A stretch of DNA of 64,000 nucleotides from NCBI GenBank assembly GCA_032164245.1, contig JAVMKO010000005.1:59257442-59321441 (forward strand), given 5' to 3'. The translations under genes were made by a program, and so were the position numbers. Under the pieces are notes generated by a model. That model saw only the letters and a program-made list of their open reading frames with translations, did not search any database and had not been told where the DNA came from. This DNA is from Sternotherus odoratus (Eukaryota > Chordata > Testudines > Kinosternidae). The first letter of the stretch is position 1; every line of letters begins with the position of its first letter. Of this stretch, positions 46,437-58,685 are shown piece after piece.

Positions 46437-47146
46437 TCAGGATGAGTGGGGAACAGTTAAATATCTCCTGGCTAATTTCTCAGCTGGCATAAGTCTGCCA
46501 TTCACATCAATGGAGCTATCCTCAGAGGTTAAGAAAAAAAAACTTTCTTCCTCCTCCTTGTAACAACCTTTTACATACTTGAAAACTGTTATCTTGTCCC
46601 CCCTCAGTCTTCTCTTTTCCAGACTAAAAAAACCCAATTTTTTCAATCTTCCCTCAAAGGTCTTGTTTTCTAGACTTTTAATCAATTTTGTTGCTCTTCT
46701 CTGGACGCTCTCTAATTTGTCCATATCCTTCCTGAAATGCAGCGCACAGAACTGGACATAATACTCCAGATGAGGTCTAATCAGCATGGAGTAGAGTGGA
46801 AGAATTATTTTTTGTGTCTTGCTTACAATACTCCTGCTAATACATCCCAGAATGATGTTCATTTTTTTTGCAACAGCATTACACTATTGACTTGTATTTA
46901 GCTTGTGGTCCACTCTGACCCTTAGATCACTTTCCACAGTACTCCTTCCTAGGCAGTCATTTCCCATTTTGTATGTGGGCAACTGATTTTTCCTTCTTAA
47001 ATGGAGTACTTTGCATTTGTCCTTATTGAATTTCATCCTATTTACTTCAGACCATTTCTTGAGTTTGTTCAGATCACTTTGAATTTTAATTCTATCCTCA
47101 AAAGCACTTGCAACCCCTTCCATCTTGGTATCGTCTGCAAACTTTA
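46437..47146 (-). pseudogene. CR1 LINE reverse transcriptase, C-terminal part, antisense
   Basis: Read on the minus strand, the sequence holds the RT catalytic motif KFADDTK (about 47145-47120), then LKKWSEVNRMKFNKDKCKVL. After a stop near 46884 comes NIILGC ... PLYSMLIRPHLEYYVQF and LESVQRRATKLI and LGFFSLEKRRLRGD. This is the palm and thumb region of CR1 ORF2, which copies LINE RNA into DNA. It has internal stops and is interrupted by a sense CR1 fragment (47147-47423). The upstream part of the same copy resumes at 47424. Confidence 0.92.
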
Positions 47147-47423
47147 TTAGTTTACCAGATGACAGAACAAGGAGTAATAGTCTCAAGTTGCAGTGGAGAA
47201 GGTCTAGGTCAGATATTAAGAACAACTTTTTCACTAGGAGGGTGGTGAAGCACTGGAATGGGTTACCTAGGGAGGTGGTAGAATCTCCTTCCTTAGAGGT
47301 TTTTAACACCAGGCCTGACTAATCCCTGCCTGGGATGATTTAGTTGGGTTAGTCCTGCTTTATGCAGGCGGTTGGACTAGATGACCTCCTGGGGTCCTGT
47401 CCAACCCTGATATTCTATATTTC
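47147..47423 (+). mobile_element. CR1 LINE 3' end inserted in sense orientation
   Basis: Plus-strand translation gives [13 protein letters not shown], then [20 protein letters not shown] and ESPSLEVF, the C-terminus of CR1 ORF2. It ends with gttggactagatgacctcct and attctatatttctatgat, the CR1 3' terminus. It splits the antisense CR1 just upstream of its FADD motif. Confidence 0.92.
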
Positions 47424-47600
47424 TATGATAAGAGTATTCTCTTTGCCATTATTTAAATCATTGATGAAGATATTGACCTCAACTGGTCCTAGAATTGATA
47501 CCTGCAGGACCCCACTCATTATGCCCTTCCAGCATGACTGAACCACGGATAACTTTCTGGGAACAGTTTAGGGAAAGAGTTGGTTGGGGAAGGTCAGGTC
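47424..47600 (-). pseudogene. CR1 LINE reverse transcriptase, continuation of the antisense copy
   Basis: Minus-strand reading gives INDLNNGKENTL-like sequence directly ahead of the FADD motif at the other side of the insertion. Further upstream is a degraded segment around ccccactcattatgcccttc, where CR1 copies encode the region before it. The match fades near 47600. Confidence 0.75.
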
Positions 47601-49374
47601 TCAGTTGACTTGCTAGTGGAAAGGTGTCCAAATGGTATAACTGAGAAATTAAGACCTTTGTCATAGTTTCAGCAGAGGGACCTAAGACTGGCTGAGCATC
47701 AAGATGGATAATACCCTTTTGTGCTTAGACGTGATCCTTCCAGGTCAGTATGAGTGTGCATGTATGGGCAGGGTGTGTATAGGAAACTTGCCCTCGGGCT
47801 GCCTGTGCTGTGCCTGTCCTTTACATAAACAAGTGACTTCATTGACATAGCTGTCAATCAGGTGTTTTAGATCACTATTAAAATTCACTTTAAAATGCAA
47901 CCAATCATTATTCTTATTAGATCTGGAAAAGCCAGGAGCCATAAAAGAGACAAAGATACAAGATTAACTAGACACATTCTGTTATTAAATCCTATAACAA
48001 AACTGTTATCTGATAGATATGTACTACATTCTAATGATTTCTGAATAATTTTAGCAAATGCAAACTGGATTACAAGAATCCTCAAAATAATACTGAGTAT
48101 TTTAAACAAAGCCATTCTGCACACTTCTCTAAAATGGTGAAATAGAAAATCAAAGCAGCATTTTTATTTCAGGCATGAATGGTTTGTAAACATCATCTTG
48201 CATCTACAAGCATTATCCTTAATTTTATTATTTATGAAGTCTCTATGGGGAATAATATCCTGTGATCTGTAATACTAAGTACCACAAAGGGAGCCCTAAC
48301 ATCTTAATAAAACCGGTCACACCAGCGTGGCACATTGATAATTTAACCCTTTTTGTTGTCTGGCACTTCTGGAGCCTGAGTAGTTGTAAGTTGATGCCAG
48401 TGATTCTATATGACCTTGACAGTTGTGTGCACATGCACCTACAACATAATTTGTTGATTCAAACAAGTTTTGCTCAGTGTGTCATTTTAGGCTGGTGAAT
48501 CATTGTATTTTGCTAAGACCTTGCAACAAGCCTCCTGCTGGAAAACATTATTATAGAGTCTGTAGGCCTCCATCTCCATTAAGCCAAATTCCATTATGAA
48601 CGCATCCCTAATGACACACACTTTGTGGTAGTTTACAAATTGCTCCCCTCCCCTATCCCAGCATACCATATACAAACTGAGGGCACTCTGGATACATACC
48701 CTAAAGTAAGTAAAGGTTGCATGGATGAGTGTGGAAAGGAGATATTTAAGCACCCGAAACTGAATCTTCCTTGTTATTCCCATTATCAAATACTTTGATT
48801 GGAAATCTTACAGACTAAGTCATTAAACTCCAGAGCCATATGGGGGTAATAAACCATAACAAGTCGCACACAGAGCAGTAATTCAAACAAGAGATAATGC
48901 AGGAGTCATAAATCTCAACAGCATAAACACCAACAAAACCACCACAGCGAATTATTGACTTACGTCTGCCTTTCAGGATTCTGCTGCTTTTTTGCATAAT
49001 TTATTCTTTTCAAAGGAGAAATAAAATGGAATGGCATTTTATATATGTTAAACACATTGCTGTTTGTGCAGGGAAATATGCAAAATCAGAATAAAAACAG
49101 ATGTTCTTAGAATCTGATTTACTCTGCAGAGAGTGTGATCATTTAAAAAACAAAACTGCTGTACAGTAAATGATATGGAATAATGTACTATGCATGATTC
49201 TCTGTTTGTACCATAGCAGAGCCTCATGAAAGAACCCTCAGTGGTATGCGCAAATTGTTCCAGGTCTCAACAGCATTACAGTCTATTAGAAAAATAGTTC
49301 AGACAATGGAAGCAGCATGTGGCTAGCTGATTATTTTTGCCTACTCTGCATTGTGGTTAATAGTGCTAGAGAAA
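47601..49374. other. Unannotated stretch
   Basis: AT-rich, no gene or repeat recognised. Confidence 0.5.
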
Positions 49375-49500
49375 GGTGAATCAGTAGTTTGAGTAAAGGG
49401 TTGAGAACCAGGACATCTAACGTTTCAATCCCTTTGACCTTCAGTAGTTATTTCATTTTAAAGTGGGATAGTATTGACCTACTGTATCTTCCCCCTAAAG
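49375..49500 (+). repeat. Probable MIR-type SINE relic
   Basis: gttgagaaccaggacatcta, caatccctttgaccttcag and attttaaagtgggatagt follow the sense MIR order loosely. Confidence 0.4.
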
Positions 49501-49800
49501 AGCTACTTTGCTCATAAGTAATTTGGGAAAATCTCTTTATTCAGCCTATCCCAGTATGATGCTATGGTCCAGAACTGGGACTCCACGGGGTTATAATACA
49601 ACTAACTAATACAATAATACAATTGTTCCACCCACCACTGAAATGTAACCATTTCTGGGAGGGAAATAGCACCGATGAATTACCAGTGCATAGCAGTACC
49701 ACCCAATGTTTTAGGGCAGGAATTAAAGGAGAGAGCCGTATCCAAATTGAAATTGAAGGGTGAATTTAACAAAGCAGAATTAACTACCTGGCTAGTGCAC

Positions 49801-49925
49801 AGGATATGTCTATACTGCACTCAGAAGTGTGATTGCAGTTACTGTAGACATACCCAAGCTAGCTTTGATCTAGCTAGATTGAATATCAATAGCAGTGAAG
49901 CCATAGCATCACAGACGGTAGATGC
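49801..49925. mobile_element. Partial miniature DNA element (left half)
   Basis: aggatatgtctatactgcac, then gtgattgcagttactgtaga and catacccaagctagctttga: the left half of a palindromic miniature. I recall longer turtle copies with a mirror-image right half. The right half is missing here. Confidence 0.5.
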
Positions 49926-50713
49926 CTGGACTCTTCCATCCCCTCTTCTGGCCAACACTTGCTCTGCATTGCCTGTGACAAGTGATGAGATCACAGCACA
50001 AGGTGGCAGGGCTGAAGGCAATGTACGATTTTAATTGTAAGCAGATTTGACTGTTATAGGCTTTTTACCTCTGAAACTCTATAAAGCCTTGAAGCCTTAT
50101 AGTACTGATGGATTTTAAATGCAAGCTGCTTGGAATCTTGCAAGCTGTTGTCAGCTAGGAACATCTCAAAGGTTCTTGCAAACTGGATAGTTAATAAACC
50201 ACCTCTTTTTTTCTTATTAGAACCATGTTTAGAATCTTCATCTAATCAGTGTTGGTTAGATGAAGGAATAAATCTACAACCATATAAAAGGAATAAAGAA
50301 ATAATTGCCTCTTGAAGCTATGATACATTTATATAATCTTAAGTCAAAGACAGAGTAATGTGTGTGTGTGGGGGGGTGAACACATGGTATATCAAGGTCT
50401 CAATAGAACTTAAATCACCTTTCTCTCCCTAATAATCTTTAAGGCTGTGTTTATTTTTTCCTCATACATTTTCTTCTTGCATCTAATTATTGTTTCCGTT
50501 TATTCTAGATTCTACCTTATGGCTCATGTACCTGCCTATCAATAAATAATTCTGGAAAAACAGTCTCTTGTAGGCAGGCTTTATATAACTCTTCATAACT
50601 AAACCTGCTCTTTGCCAAGTTATTGGTGGACAGTAGCTTTTAAGGATCTGTAGAATTACTAGGCACAGTTCTTAGTACTGCAGAAATGAACAGATTTTTT
50701 TAAAATAAAAAGT

Positions 50714-50840
50714 GGATGAGGTAATATTTTCTATTGAACCAACTTCTATTTTTGAAAGAGACAAGCTTTCAAGCTTATACAGAGATTACATAGAGCTCCT
50801 CTTCAGGGCTGGGAAAAACAAGGGTTTAACACTCCTGCAA
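50714..50840. mobile_element. Probable terminal fragment of a Penelope-like family
   Basis: gtggatgaggtaatattttc, tattgaaccaacttctattt and gagacaagctttcaagctta resemble the terminal region of another Penelope-like group in turtles and other tetrapods. Family call is from memory only. Confidence 0.45.
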
Positions 50841-51889
50841 GTGATTTTCTAACTGTATTCTGGCAGAGTTTTTTAAAGCTTGCTCCATTCTCTTGTAAGT
50901 CTTCCATCTATCAACTTGTTACATACTTGTGGTTTGTAACAGGAACACTAAGAGAGTATTTTTATTTGCCTTTTCGTAGAAATCTATCACATCTGCTTCA
51001 GGCGTGCATTTGGTCTCATCTCCTAGAAATCTCTTCTATCTAGTTCAATGTTCTTGGAGGAGGAGATGTTGGCACTTTCTATTATAAAAATGAAGTTTGG
51101 TGAAGGTGTCCTTCTAAACAAGCATTTCTGAAAAATCTAAAGAATATCATTTCAAAAGCTAGAGGGCTTCAGACTCTGTGGCTATCAGTCCTGTACCTTC
51201 ATGAGCAGCACACATTATCATTAGAACAAAATAACAAAAAAGTGCCTCAATTTTCCTTAGAATTGCTTGGTTACTCAGTTGCCAGGCAATAGAACAGTAG
51301 TTCTTCTGCCTTTCTACAGCCTTGGCTAAAATGACTTCAATTTTCTGCTTTAAAATTTAACTATTAAAAATATGGACATATACTAGCAGTTTTTTCAAGT
51401 GACTAATTTTGCTTTGGTTTAAACAGCTATGAAAATAGGTCCTAATGTGCTTAACACTCTTGTTTCCTTTCTCTATATCACTGCGCTGTCCAAAAGGTTA
51501 TAATACATACCGTAGCAGCAAGTGGCTTACTGGGCTGTACTCTATACTCTTTGCTGTGAAATGTCCACATACATTCTTTACTAGTGAGACAGAATGTGTC
51601 CTGAATGGAATTCTAGTGCTTCCTGCCCAAGGAATAGCAGCCTCTTGGATTATTGTAAACTAAACACATTCCTTTCCTCTCATTATAATTTCAGATATGT
51701 AAACATATCTTTTGTGAGATTTTAATATGTAAATATTTTTTAAAAATTTATCAGATGGCAATAAGCAAAGAAAATGGAATGTATAAATTGTGCTGCCTTC
51801 AAGACAACTTGCAGAACTCCAGGAAAGGATTGAGGCTCTCAAATATTTTCACTAGATGAACTTATTTATAAGGCATGATCTATCTTCTC
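50841..51889. other. Unannotated stretch
   Basis: AT-rich, nothing recognised. Confidence 0.5.
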
Positions 51890-52130
51890 TGCCTATTTTA
51901 GCTCCTTTAGTAGCCTCCATTAACATAGTATCTGAGCACTTCACTATCTTCAGTGTGCTTATTATCACATCTCCCCAGCGAAGAAGAGAAGTGCTATTAC
52001 CTGCTTTTACAGATGGGGAATGGAGGCACAGAGAAGCTAAGTGGCTTGCCCAAGGTCACATAGGAAGTCTGTGGCCAAGCAGGGACTTGGACCCAGTGCT
52101 CCCAAGTCCTAGTACCTTAACTATTTGACA
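51890..52130 (-). repeat. CORE/MIR-type SINE, antisense, well preserved
   Basis: ctgcttttacagatggggaa, tggaggcacagagaagctaa, gtggcttgcccaaggtcaca and gcagggacttggacccagtg give an almost textbook antisense MIR core and tRNA-related end. Confidence 0.8.
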
Positions 52131-52407
52131 CTGTGCACAGCAGGGTTGAGTGCTTTCAATGTATATTGAATGCCAACAGAAACGTAGGTCCTGATCCTGT
52201 AATGACATCCTCCTGGGAAGACCCTATACCCATGAGGAGCTTCACTGAAGTGACTGGTGAGCATATTTTCCAGGACTGGAAAATAAATAAGCAATCCGAT
52301 GTAGATGCTTGCTGAATTGGTGTGAAGTGCCAGCATTCCAAATGTACCACCACAATAACAGGGGTACCTGTTGAATCTTCTTGTGACAGAAGCAGAAGTC
52401 CTACTTA

Positions 52408-53355
52408 GCCCTGGTCCCCACTACGGCTTAAAGTCGACTTTAGCAAGCTAAAGTTGATTTAAGCCTGTACCCGTCCTCACCTGCATGCCCTTAAAGTCGA
52501 TTTTAAGGGACCTTAAAATCGACTTTATAACTCCTCCATTACCAGAGGCGTAGCTGAAGTCGACCTCTCTCTAGGTCGATTTTCAGCTAGTGAGGCTGCA
52601 GGTGACATTAAGCCTCCGACCTTCCCAGCAGCTCCGCGAACCCCCCGCCCACCCGAGCAGCCCCGCGCCGGACCCCCCCGCCCGCCTGAGCAGCCCCGCG
52701 ACGGCTCCCCTCCTCCTGCTCGGGCGGGCGGGGGGGTTCGTCGGGCTGCTTGGGCGGGTGGGGGGTCCGGCGCGGGGCTGATCGGGTGGGGGGGTCCGGC
52801 GCGGGGCTGCTTGGGTGGGCGGGGGGGGGGGGGGTTCGCGGGGCTGCTGGGGCAGGCGGGGGGGTCCGGCGCGGGGCTGTTCAGGTGGGCGGGGGGTTCG
52901 CGGGGCTGCTGGGGCAGGCGGGGGGGTCCGGCGTGGGGCTGTTCAGGCGGGCGGGGGTTTCGCGGGGCTGCTGGGGCAGGCGGGGGGGTCCGGCGCGGGG
53001 CTGCTGGGGCAGACGGGGGTTCGCGGGGCTGCTGGGGCAGGCGGGGGGTCTGGCGCGGGGCTGCCTGGGCAGGCGGGGAGGTCCGGCGCGGGGCTGCTGG
53101 GGCAGGCGGGGGGGTTCGCGGGGCTGCTTGGGCGGGCACGGGGGTCCGCGGAGCTGCTCGAACTGGGGCTTGTCCCATGGGGAGCGTGCCTGGCTGCCCC
53201 GAAAGGCGGTGACAGCTGGGGACTCCCCGCACTGTGGGATACTTACCCACAGTGCAACACTCCCTATGTCGACCCCTGCAAAAGTTTTAAGGACAGACAC
53301 GGAGTTGGACATGGAACTCTCTGCTTTCTCTAACTTCCGTGAAGATGTGGCTGGC
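52408..53355. mobile_element. Harbinger-derived element with internal GC-rich array
   Basis: Preceded by tta (52405-52407). The left ~115 bp aligns colinearly with the Harbinger left end at 23651: gccctggtccccactac, then ctgtacccgtcctcacctgc, atgcccttaaagtcgatttt and ttataactcc. Near the right, cccacagtgcaacactccct, atgtcgacccctgcaaaagt and aaggacagacac align with 28070-28125 of the same element. Between them is the array at 52613-53160 instead of genes. The exact right terminus is not resolved. Confidence 0.72.
52613..53160. repeat. GC-rich minisatellite with an inverted segment
   Basis: From about 52713, units alternate ggggtccggcgcggggctg and gttcgcggggctgctggggc at roughly 35-60 bp spacing. 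The first ~90 bp (52625-52705) runs in the opposite orientation (agcagccccgcgccggaccc), so the array begins with an inverted repeat. Long glycine/arginine or proline-rich open frames in it are products of the repeat. Confidence 0.92.
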
Positions 53356-54759
53356 TGGTCAGTTCTGATTTTCTCTGAACTGGTTTGTTGATTTCTATTC
53401 ACAGAATGCTACAAAGCATTCAAAAATGGGGAAACAAAGGAAGAATAAAAAGGAACACAAAAATGACTAGCTTCAGGATACTTTGTGGTGGACTGAGGTT
53501 CTCCCTTTACTCTTAATTCCTTCTGTTTAGTGCAAATGGAAAACCACTAGCACAGCCGACAGCCATAGTATTTAGACAATATGCAAAGTTCTAGGAGTCT
53601 ACGCAGAGAGGCCAAGCTGTTCTGGTGACTCCTCACAGTCGACCGAGCTGATGTCTTTAGCTCCAACTTGGCAGGGTACAAGGCGAGCCCATTAGAAAGA
53701 GGAGGGTTGAGATGGGAGGATTTTCAGGGAAAAATCCTAGAAATAAACGGCTTAAATGGAAGTTGAGCTCAGGTGTAGAAGTTGAGGGTGAAGTTAATGA
53801 CTCTGATCCTGCAAGAAGCTTTGCACAGGGTTGAGGCTAAAGTCTGATTAAAAGGGCCCTAGAGATTTTTGTTTTTAATGCTCATGTTTAAAAATGTTTT
53901 ACTTGTTTTTGTTATAGGTCACACCTAAGATGGATATAAGTAAAAGTGGTGAGAGTGAAGAATAACTCATCAGTGTTTTTATATTGGGCATTGGACAGCA
54001 TTTTGTCTATATTTAGTTTCACTGTTTCCCCTGCATAGTTAGTCTCTATGTTTGGATAGATCCTTCACACAGGAATAGTAGCAAACCAGGGAGGGCATGG
54101 TGATTTTAGAAATAGGAAGTCTGACTATAGACCCACAAAAATTAGCAGGGAAACTTAGGGGCAGCTATAGTAACTGAAATGACTTAACTCTTTTTATTTA
54201 TTTATTTATTTATTTTAAGTAGACTGGATTTCAATTTGATGATGTCCCTTTTATGAAAAGAATAAAGAAAAATCTTAGGGAGGGATTAGTGTCTAACACT
54301 CAGACACATCCCTCCCTTCCTGTTCCCCATGTGTTTATGCTATGGTTTTAGCTCAGAGGAAACCTTGCCCTTTCACAGGGACATTTTGGTTGCACAATAA
54401 GTAAAAATGAAAAAGAGAAATCTGCAATGTACCTATTAAATTGAGCAAGGGTATTTCATGGGTGTTAACTGCAGAGGTATTTAAGTGCAGTATTTAAATC
54501 TACAAAAATGTTATTGGAAATATTCTAAAAGTGAACTTTAAGATTTTGCACAGACACTACTAAAGTGAGAGTTTTGGCACCTATGCTTCTCAATTCTTGT
54601 GGCAATGATATTAAATTGCACACATTGTGTTTAGTATGAGCTTGGACCACTCTCTTTTAAAAACTCAAATGATTAGCTATGTTAGGGTGCAATTTAGTAT
54701 GCCTCTTATTGGTATTTTTCTCTTTTAAATATATTTCTGTGCCTTTCCTCTTTGCCCTC
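53356..54759. other. Unannotated stretch with an ATTT-repeat patch
   Basis: No gene recognised. Simple (attt)n run at about 54191-54216. Confidence 0.5.
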
Positions 54760-55559
54760 TGTTATAAACCTACAGCTAAGGGTGGCATAAAATCCCTCCT
54801 GAGCAGCTATACTGAATCCTTACCTGTAAGGGGTTAAAAAGCTCAAATAACCTGGTTGGCACCTGACCAAAAGGATCAAAAAGGAAAGAAGAGACTTTCA
54901 AATCTGGGGCAGGGGAGGTTTTGTTTGTTCCCTTTCTGGATGGAGAGAAAGATCAGACAGGAAAAACATTTCCTGAAAACATACCTGAAATGAGCATTTA
55001 AGATTACAAAAATTGTAGGTAAGGGCAAGAAAATGTGTTAGATTAGCTTTTGTTTTAGCTTGTGAATTTTCCTTATGCTAAGAGGTCATTTCATTCCTGT
55101 TTTGTAACTGGAAAGCAGAGTCAGAGGAGAATCCTGTTTTACATCTTTTTATTTACCCTGTAAAGTTACCTTCCATCCTGATTTTGTAGTGTGATTCTTT
55201 TTTTAAAAAAAAAAAATCTTCTCAAGAACCTGATTAATTTTCAGTGTCCTATAAACCATGGGGTTTGGTCTGTGCTCACATTGTAACTGATTGGTTAGTG
55301 TATTATTCTCAAACTTCCCCGGGAAAGAGGGTGAAGGGGCTTGTGGGAATATTTGGGGGGAAATAGGGACTCCAAGTGGCCCTTTTCCCGAATTTTTGTC
55401 TAAGTCACTTTGTGGTAGCAGTAATACTGTCCATGGACAAAAAAAGGATTTGTGCCTTAGGGAAGTTTTAACCTAAGCTGGCAGAAATAAGCTTGGGGGA
55501 GGGCTGGTTCATGTGCATCCTGTACTCCAGCATTCAGAGTGGAGAGGGGAACCCTGACA
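54760..55559 (+). mobile_element. Candidate solo LTR (800 bp)
   Basis: Begins tgttataaacctacagctaa and ends accctgaca, giving TG...CA ends. Flanking pentamers ccctc (54755-54759) and ccttc (55560-55564) match at four of five bases. The interior includes aacctggttggcacctgacc, ttttagcttgtgaattttcc and gttttaacctaagctggcag, which I recall as a high-copy turtle repeat. No adjoining internal region. It could be another repeat class. The TATA and polyadenylation signals are not clear in this copy. Confidence 0.5.
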
Positions 55560-55564
55560 CCTTC

Positions 55565-57004
55565 CCTTGTGTGTGCATATATTATTATAGGCAAGGTTGG
55601 TAGCACTGCTTATTGGGAAAAGGTATTCAGTAGATTAATGTTTTGAATCCCATTAATCAATGTGATTTGCTGCAGAACTAAACCAGAACTCAAAGCACAA
55701 TGCCACCTCTGAGTTTAAGAAAATAATGTATCTCTAATTCCCAAATAAAACTCTTCATTTGAATACACTGTTTACTGTTGTAGACAGAACTATTAGCCTA
55801 TAAATATTTATATTTAATAATTAGGGCACACCATTGGCAGAGCATACTCAACTTTATCTTTTTCTCCTGTTTTTTTAAAAAAACTTTTGAATACTTCCTT
55901 GTGTTCTGAAATGTATTCTGATATAGATTTTCATTTTATTCCCATTTTAGTGTGTCAAATCTGCTAACAGCTTGAAATGTATATGTGGTAGGCATTAGAT
56001 TCATCAGGACATTCAGATACACATGCACTTCAAAGCTTGCATGTGTGCCTGTTTGTTGTGTGTATCTTCTAGAAGACTAATACATAGCCTTACTTCAACC
56101 AGCAGCTTTGCATATACTCACAAATGAATGTATTATTGTAATATGTATCTCCTGAAATGTAGAGTATTTTCCTAATAAAACAAATTATTTTCTATATATT
56201 TGAATGATACAAAAGTAGGGTGAAAAATCAGAAAAAACGGAATCATACTTTTTGTAAAACCTGGCAATTTTTTGGTAAAAAACTTTAAATTGAAAGCAAG
56301 GGGGCTTCTATGTATTCTTGACCCTCAACTCCTGGTCCCTTATTTATTAACTATTTACATATATCTCACCATAGAAAACTCTCGTAACAATGGGCTCTCC
56401 TGTCTGTAGCTTTTAGTGATTCCACTATCAAACAGGCCTTGTTTTACAAGTTTAACCGTAAGTCCTCTGAACTCAACCCTGGATCTGAGAGTCAAGCGAG
56501 TTTTTTCTTTTTCACACCTCACCACCTGTAGTAGGAATCTGCAAGCCAAATTATGCCTTTGTTTATACTTGCGAACTCCCACTGCTTTCAAATTATCTCC
56601 TCCTTGACACCTGTGCGAGCCCGGTTGCCTCCCATGGGTTTGCCCATGAGTTGCTCACTGGAACTTAGCAAACAGTCTTGTTGATATTGCACTTGCTGGA
56701 ATAGATTCCAGCTCACAGTTCTATAGCTGCATTATCTCTGCAGAGTGAACACACATACCAAAACCAAACAGATCTCATTCACGCAGGGAGCAAATCAGTT
56801 GCATTGAGATGGGGCCATTTTTTACATAGTCGTTTTTCAAAGTAGAATCACATGTCTGTGAAAAGCAATCAGTGTAATTCCAGGGTTTGTTAGAGTAATA
56901 CCTAGAGGCCTTCAAAAGATTGGGCTGCATTGTATTAGGAGTTCTATGTATGCATAGAGAGAGACAGTATCTGTTTTGGAGAGCTTACAAACTAACTAGA
57001 GGAG
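55565..57004. other. Unannotated stretch
   Basis: AT-rich, nothing recognised. Confidence 0.5.
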
Positions 57005-57145
57005 GCAGACAAAGGTTGGGAGGAGAAACAGAATCACAGATATACGTGAAATGATTTGCCAAGGTCACTCAGTGTCTGAGTGAAAGAAACTTGTCTCTTC
57101 CGATTTCCAGACCCAGTGCCCTACCCACTGGGCCAATATAATAGT
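57005..57145 (-). repeat. CORE/MIR-type SINE relic, antisense
   Basis: tgatttgccaaggtcactca, gtgtctgagtgaaagaaact and acccagtgccctacccactg fit the antisense MIR core and tRNA-like end. Confidence 0.65.
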
Positions 57146-57621
57146 ACTGTATTTTTGCATCCTCACTTTCTACTATTTTGGCCCTCTTCAGTATTTGAGC
57201 TGCACCATGTACTAGAAGTGTCAGGAAATTCTGCAATACCATGTTATAGCACCATACTATGAGAACCATTCTAAATTGTCTTAGATTTCATAATTGCTGC
57301 CTGTGGAAAATGTGTTGATATAAACACCACATTCCTACCTCCTTGCCACCCCCCAGACTTTGCTGTGAGAGAATGGGATACCATTTAAGCATTCAACCCC
57401 TCTTTATCTGGCTTCCTAGAGGGACCAAAAGTTTATGGTCCTTGGTGAAAGCATAGTGATGGGAAAAAGCTACTGGAGATTTTCCTCTGTCATTTACTAC
57501 CTCTATTGGTCATCTCAGGAACAGTAAGGATTACAGGCCCAATGAGGGAAGTAAGGAAATGATGTTGTATTGTAGGGAAATGCCATAAGGACCTTGAAGA
57601 TTCCTCAGTGGGGCATAGGCC

Positions 57622-57767
57622 CAGTGCTTAATTTTTAATGAAAGAGGTGCTGAGACTCAAGCAATTTTTTTACTTTCAGAGCTCACATGGCAAGCCTAGA
57701 AGTGCCTGAGCTATGAACTGCCAAGCCTAAATGTGTTGGGGCTCAGCCCGGTACCAATTAAGCAATG
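57622..57767. mobile_element. Non-autonomous hAT element (146 bp)
   Basis: Ends cagtgcttaattttt and ccaattaagcaatg are inverted copies. Flanks cataggcc (57614-57621) and catgagcc (57768-57775) match at six of eight bases. Confidence 0.75.
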
Positions 57768-57775
57768 CATGAGCC

Positions 57776-58677
57776 AAAGTCAATCACCTAGCTTTATCCA
57801 CCTTTGCCTTTTGAAATTAAGTACTTCCAAAATCAACAGATTTATTGGGAGGTATGTATGCCTTTCAGAAACAGAAAGGGCCACCAATTCATTGGTAAAG
57901 TGGTGGATTTGATACCCTGCCACCCCTTCAAATTCACTGAGCTGCTGCCATATCTTTTCAGCAAGATTTCACTCTGTGTGGCTGCTTCTCAGAAACCTCA
58001 CTTCCCAAGACTGACTTTTCACAGCTGGAAATGCTAATTCACCAGCAAGGTAGCTTCAGTTTTAGATGTTGTACTTGTAAGAATGTCACTGGAGCTTGGC
58101 AAGTCAGTGGGCATTTCCCGGGGCTTCCATTAGGCAGTTGATTACTCTAATATCAGAATGAACACTTAATGCACCACTGAAAAGTAATGTTATTGTACTT
58201 TTGCTATTAAGCAGCTTGCTTCTGTTGAAGTATGCATGAGAGTGATCCAGAGTTTAAATTTCACTTTAAGAAGTTTCAGCAATGCGCAATATAAACTTTG
58301 AGGCATCCCATCCTTATAAAATAGAGTAGCTCACTGCTTCAAAGAATCACATATATTGTACTCAGTTCCAGTATCCATGCTTGGGCCTGTGTTTAAAACT
58401 GGAAATCTTCTTTGAAAATGCTTGCTTTTCACTAACCCAGATTGTGAATGAGATAAGTATCATTGGGGTTAGACTAGTCATAAAATAATTAGTTTGCCAA
58501 GATAAAGCCTCTTGATATTTGTGGCTGTTGCACTATTGCCTAGATGTAGTGAAAAGTTACTTGAGACTTATTAGTAACAGCAAAGTAGTTGTACCAGTCC
58601 CCAGCCCACCTTTTCTGAGGCACTCACCTGTTGATTATATATGTGGACTGGAAAATAGGGTACTAGGTTTTAATTAT
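57776..58677. other. Unannotated stretch
   Basis: AT-rich, nothing recognised. Confidence 0.5.
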
Positions 58678-58685
58678 GTCTATGT

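Noticed and set aside
52525..53402. Open frames of 133-241 codons rich in Pro, Arg and Gly on both strands
   Set aside because: Products of the GC-rich array inside the Harbinger derivative.
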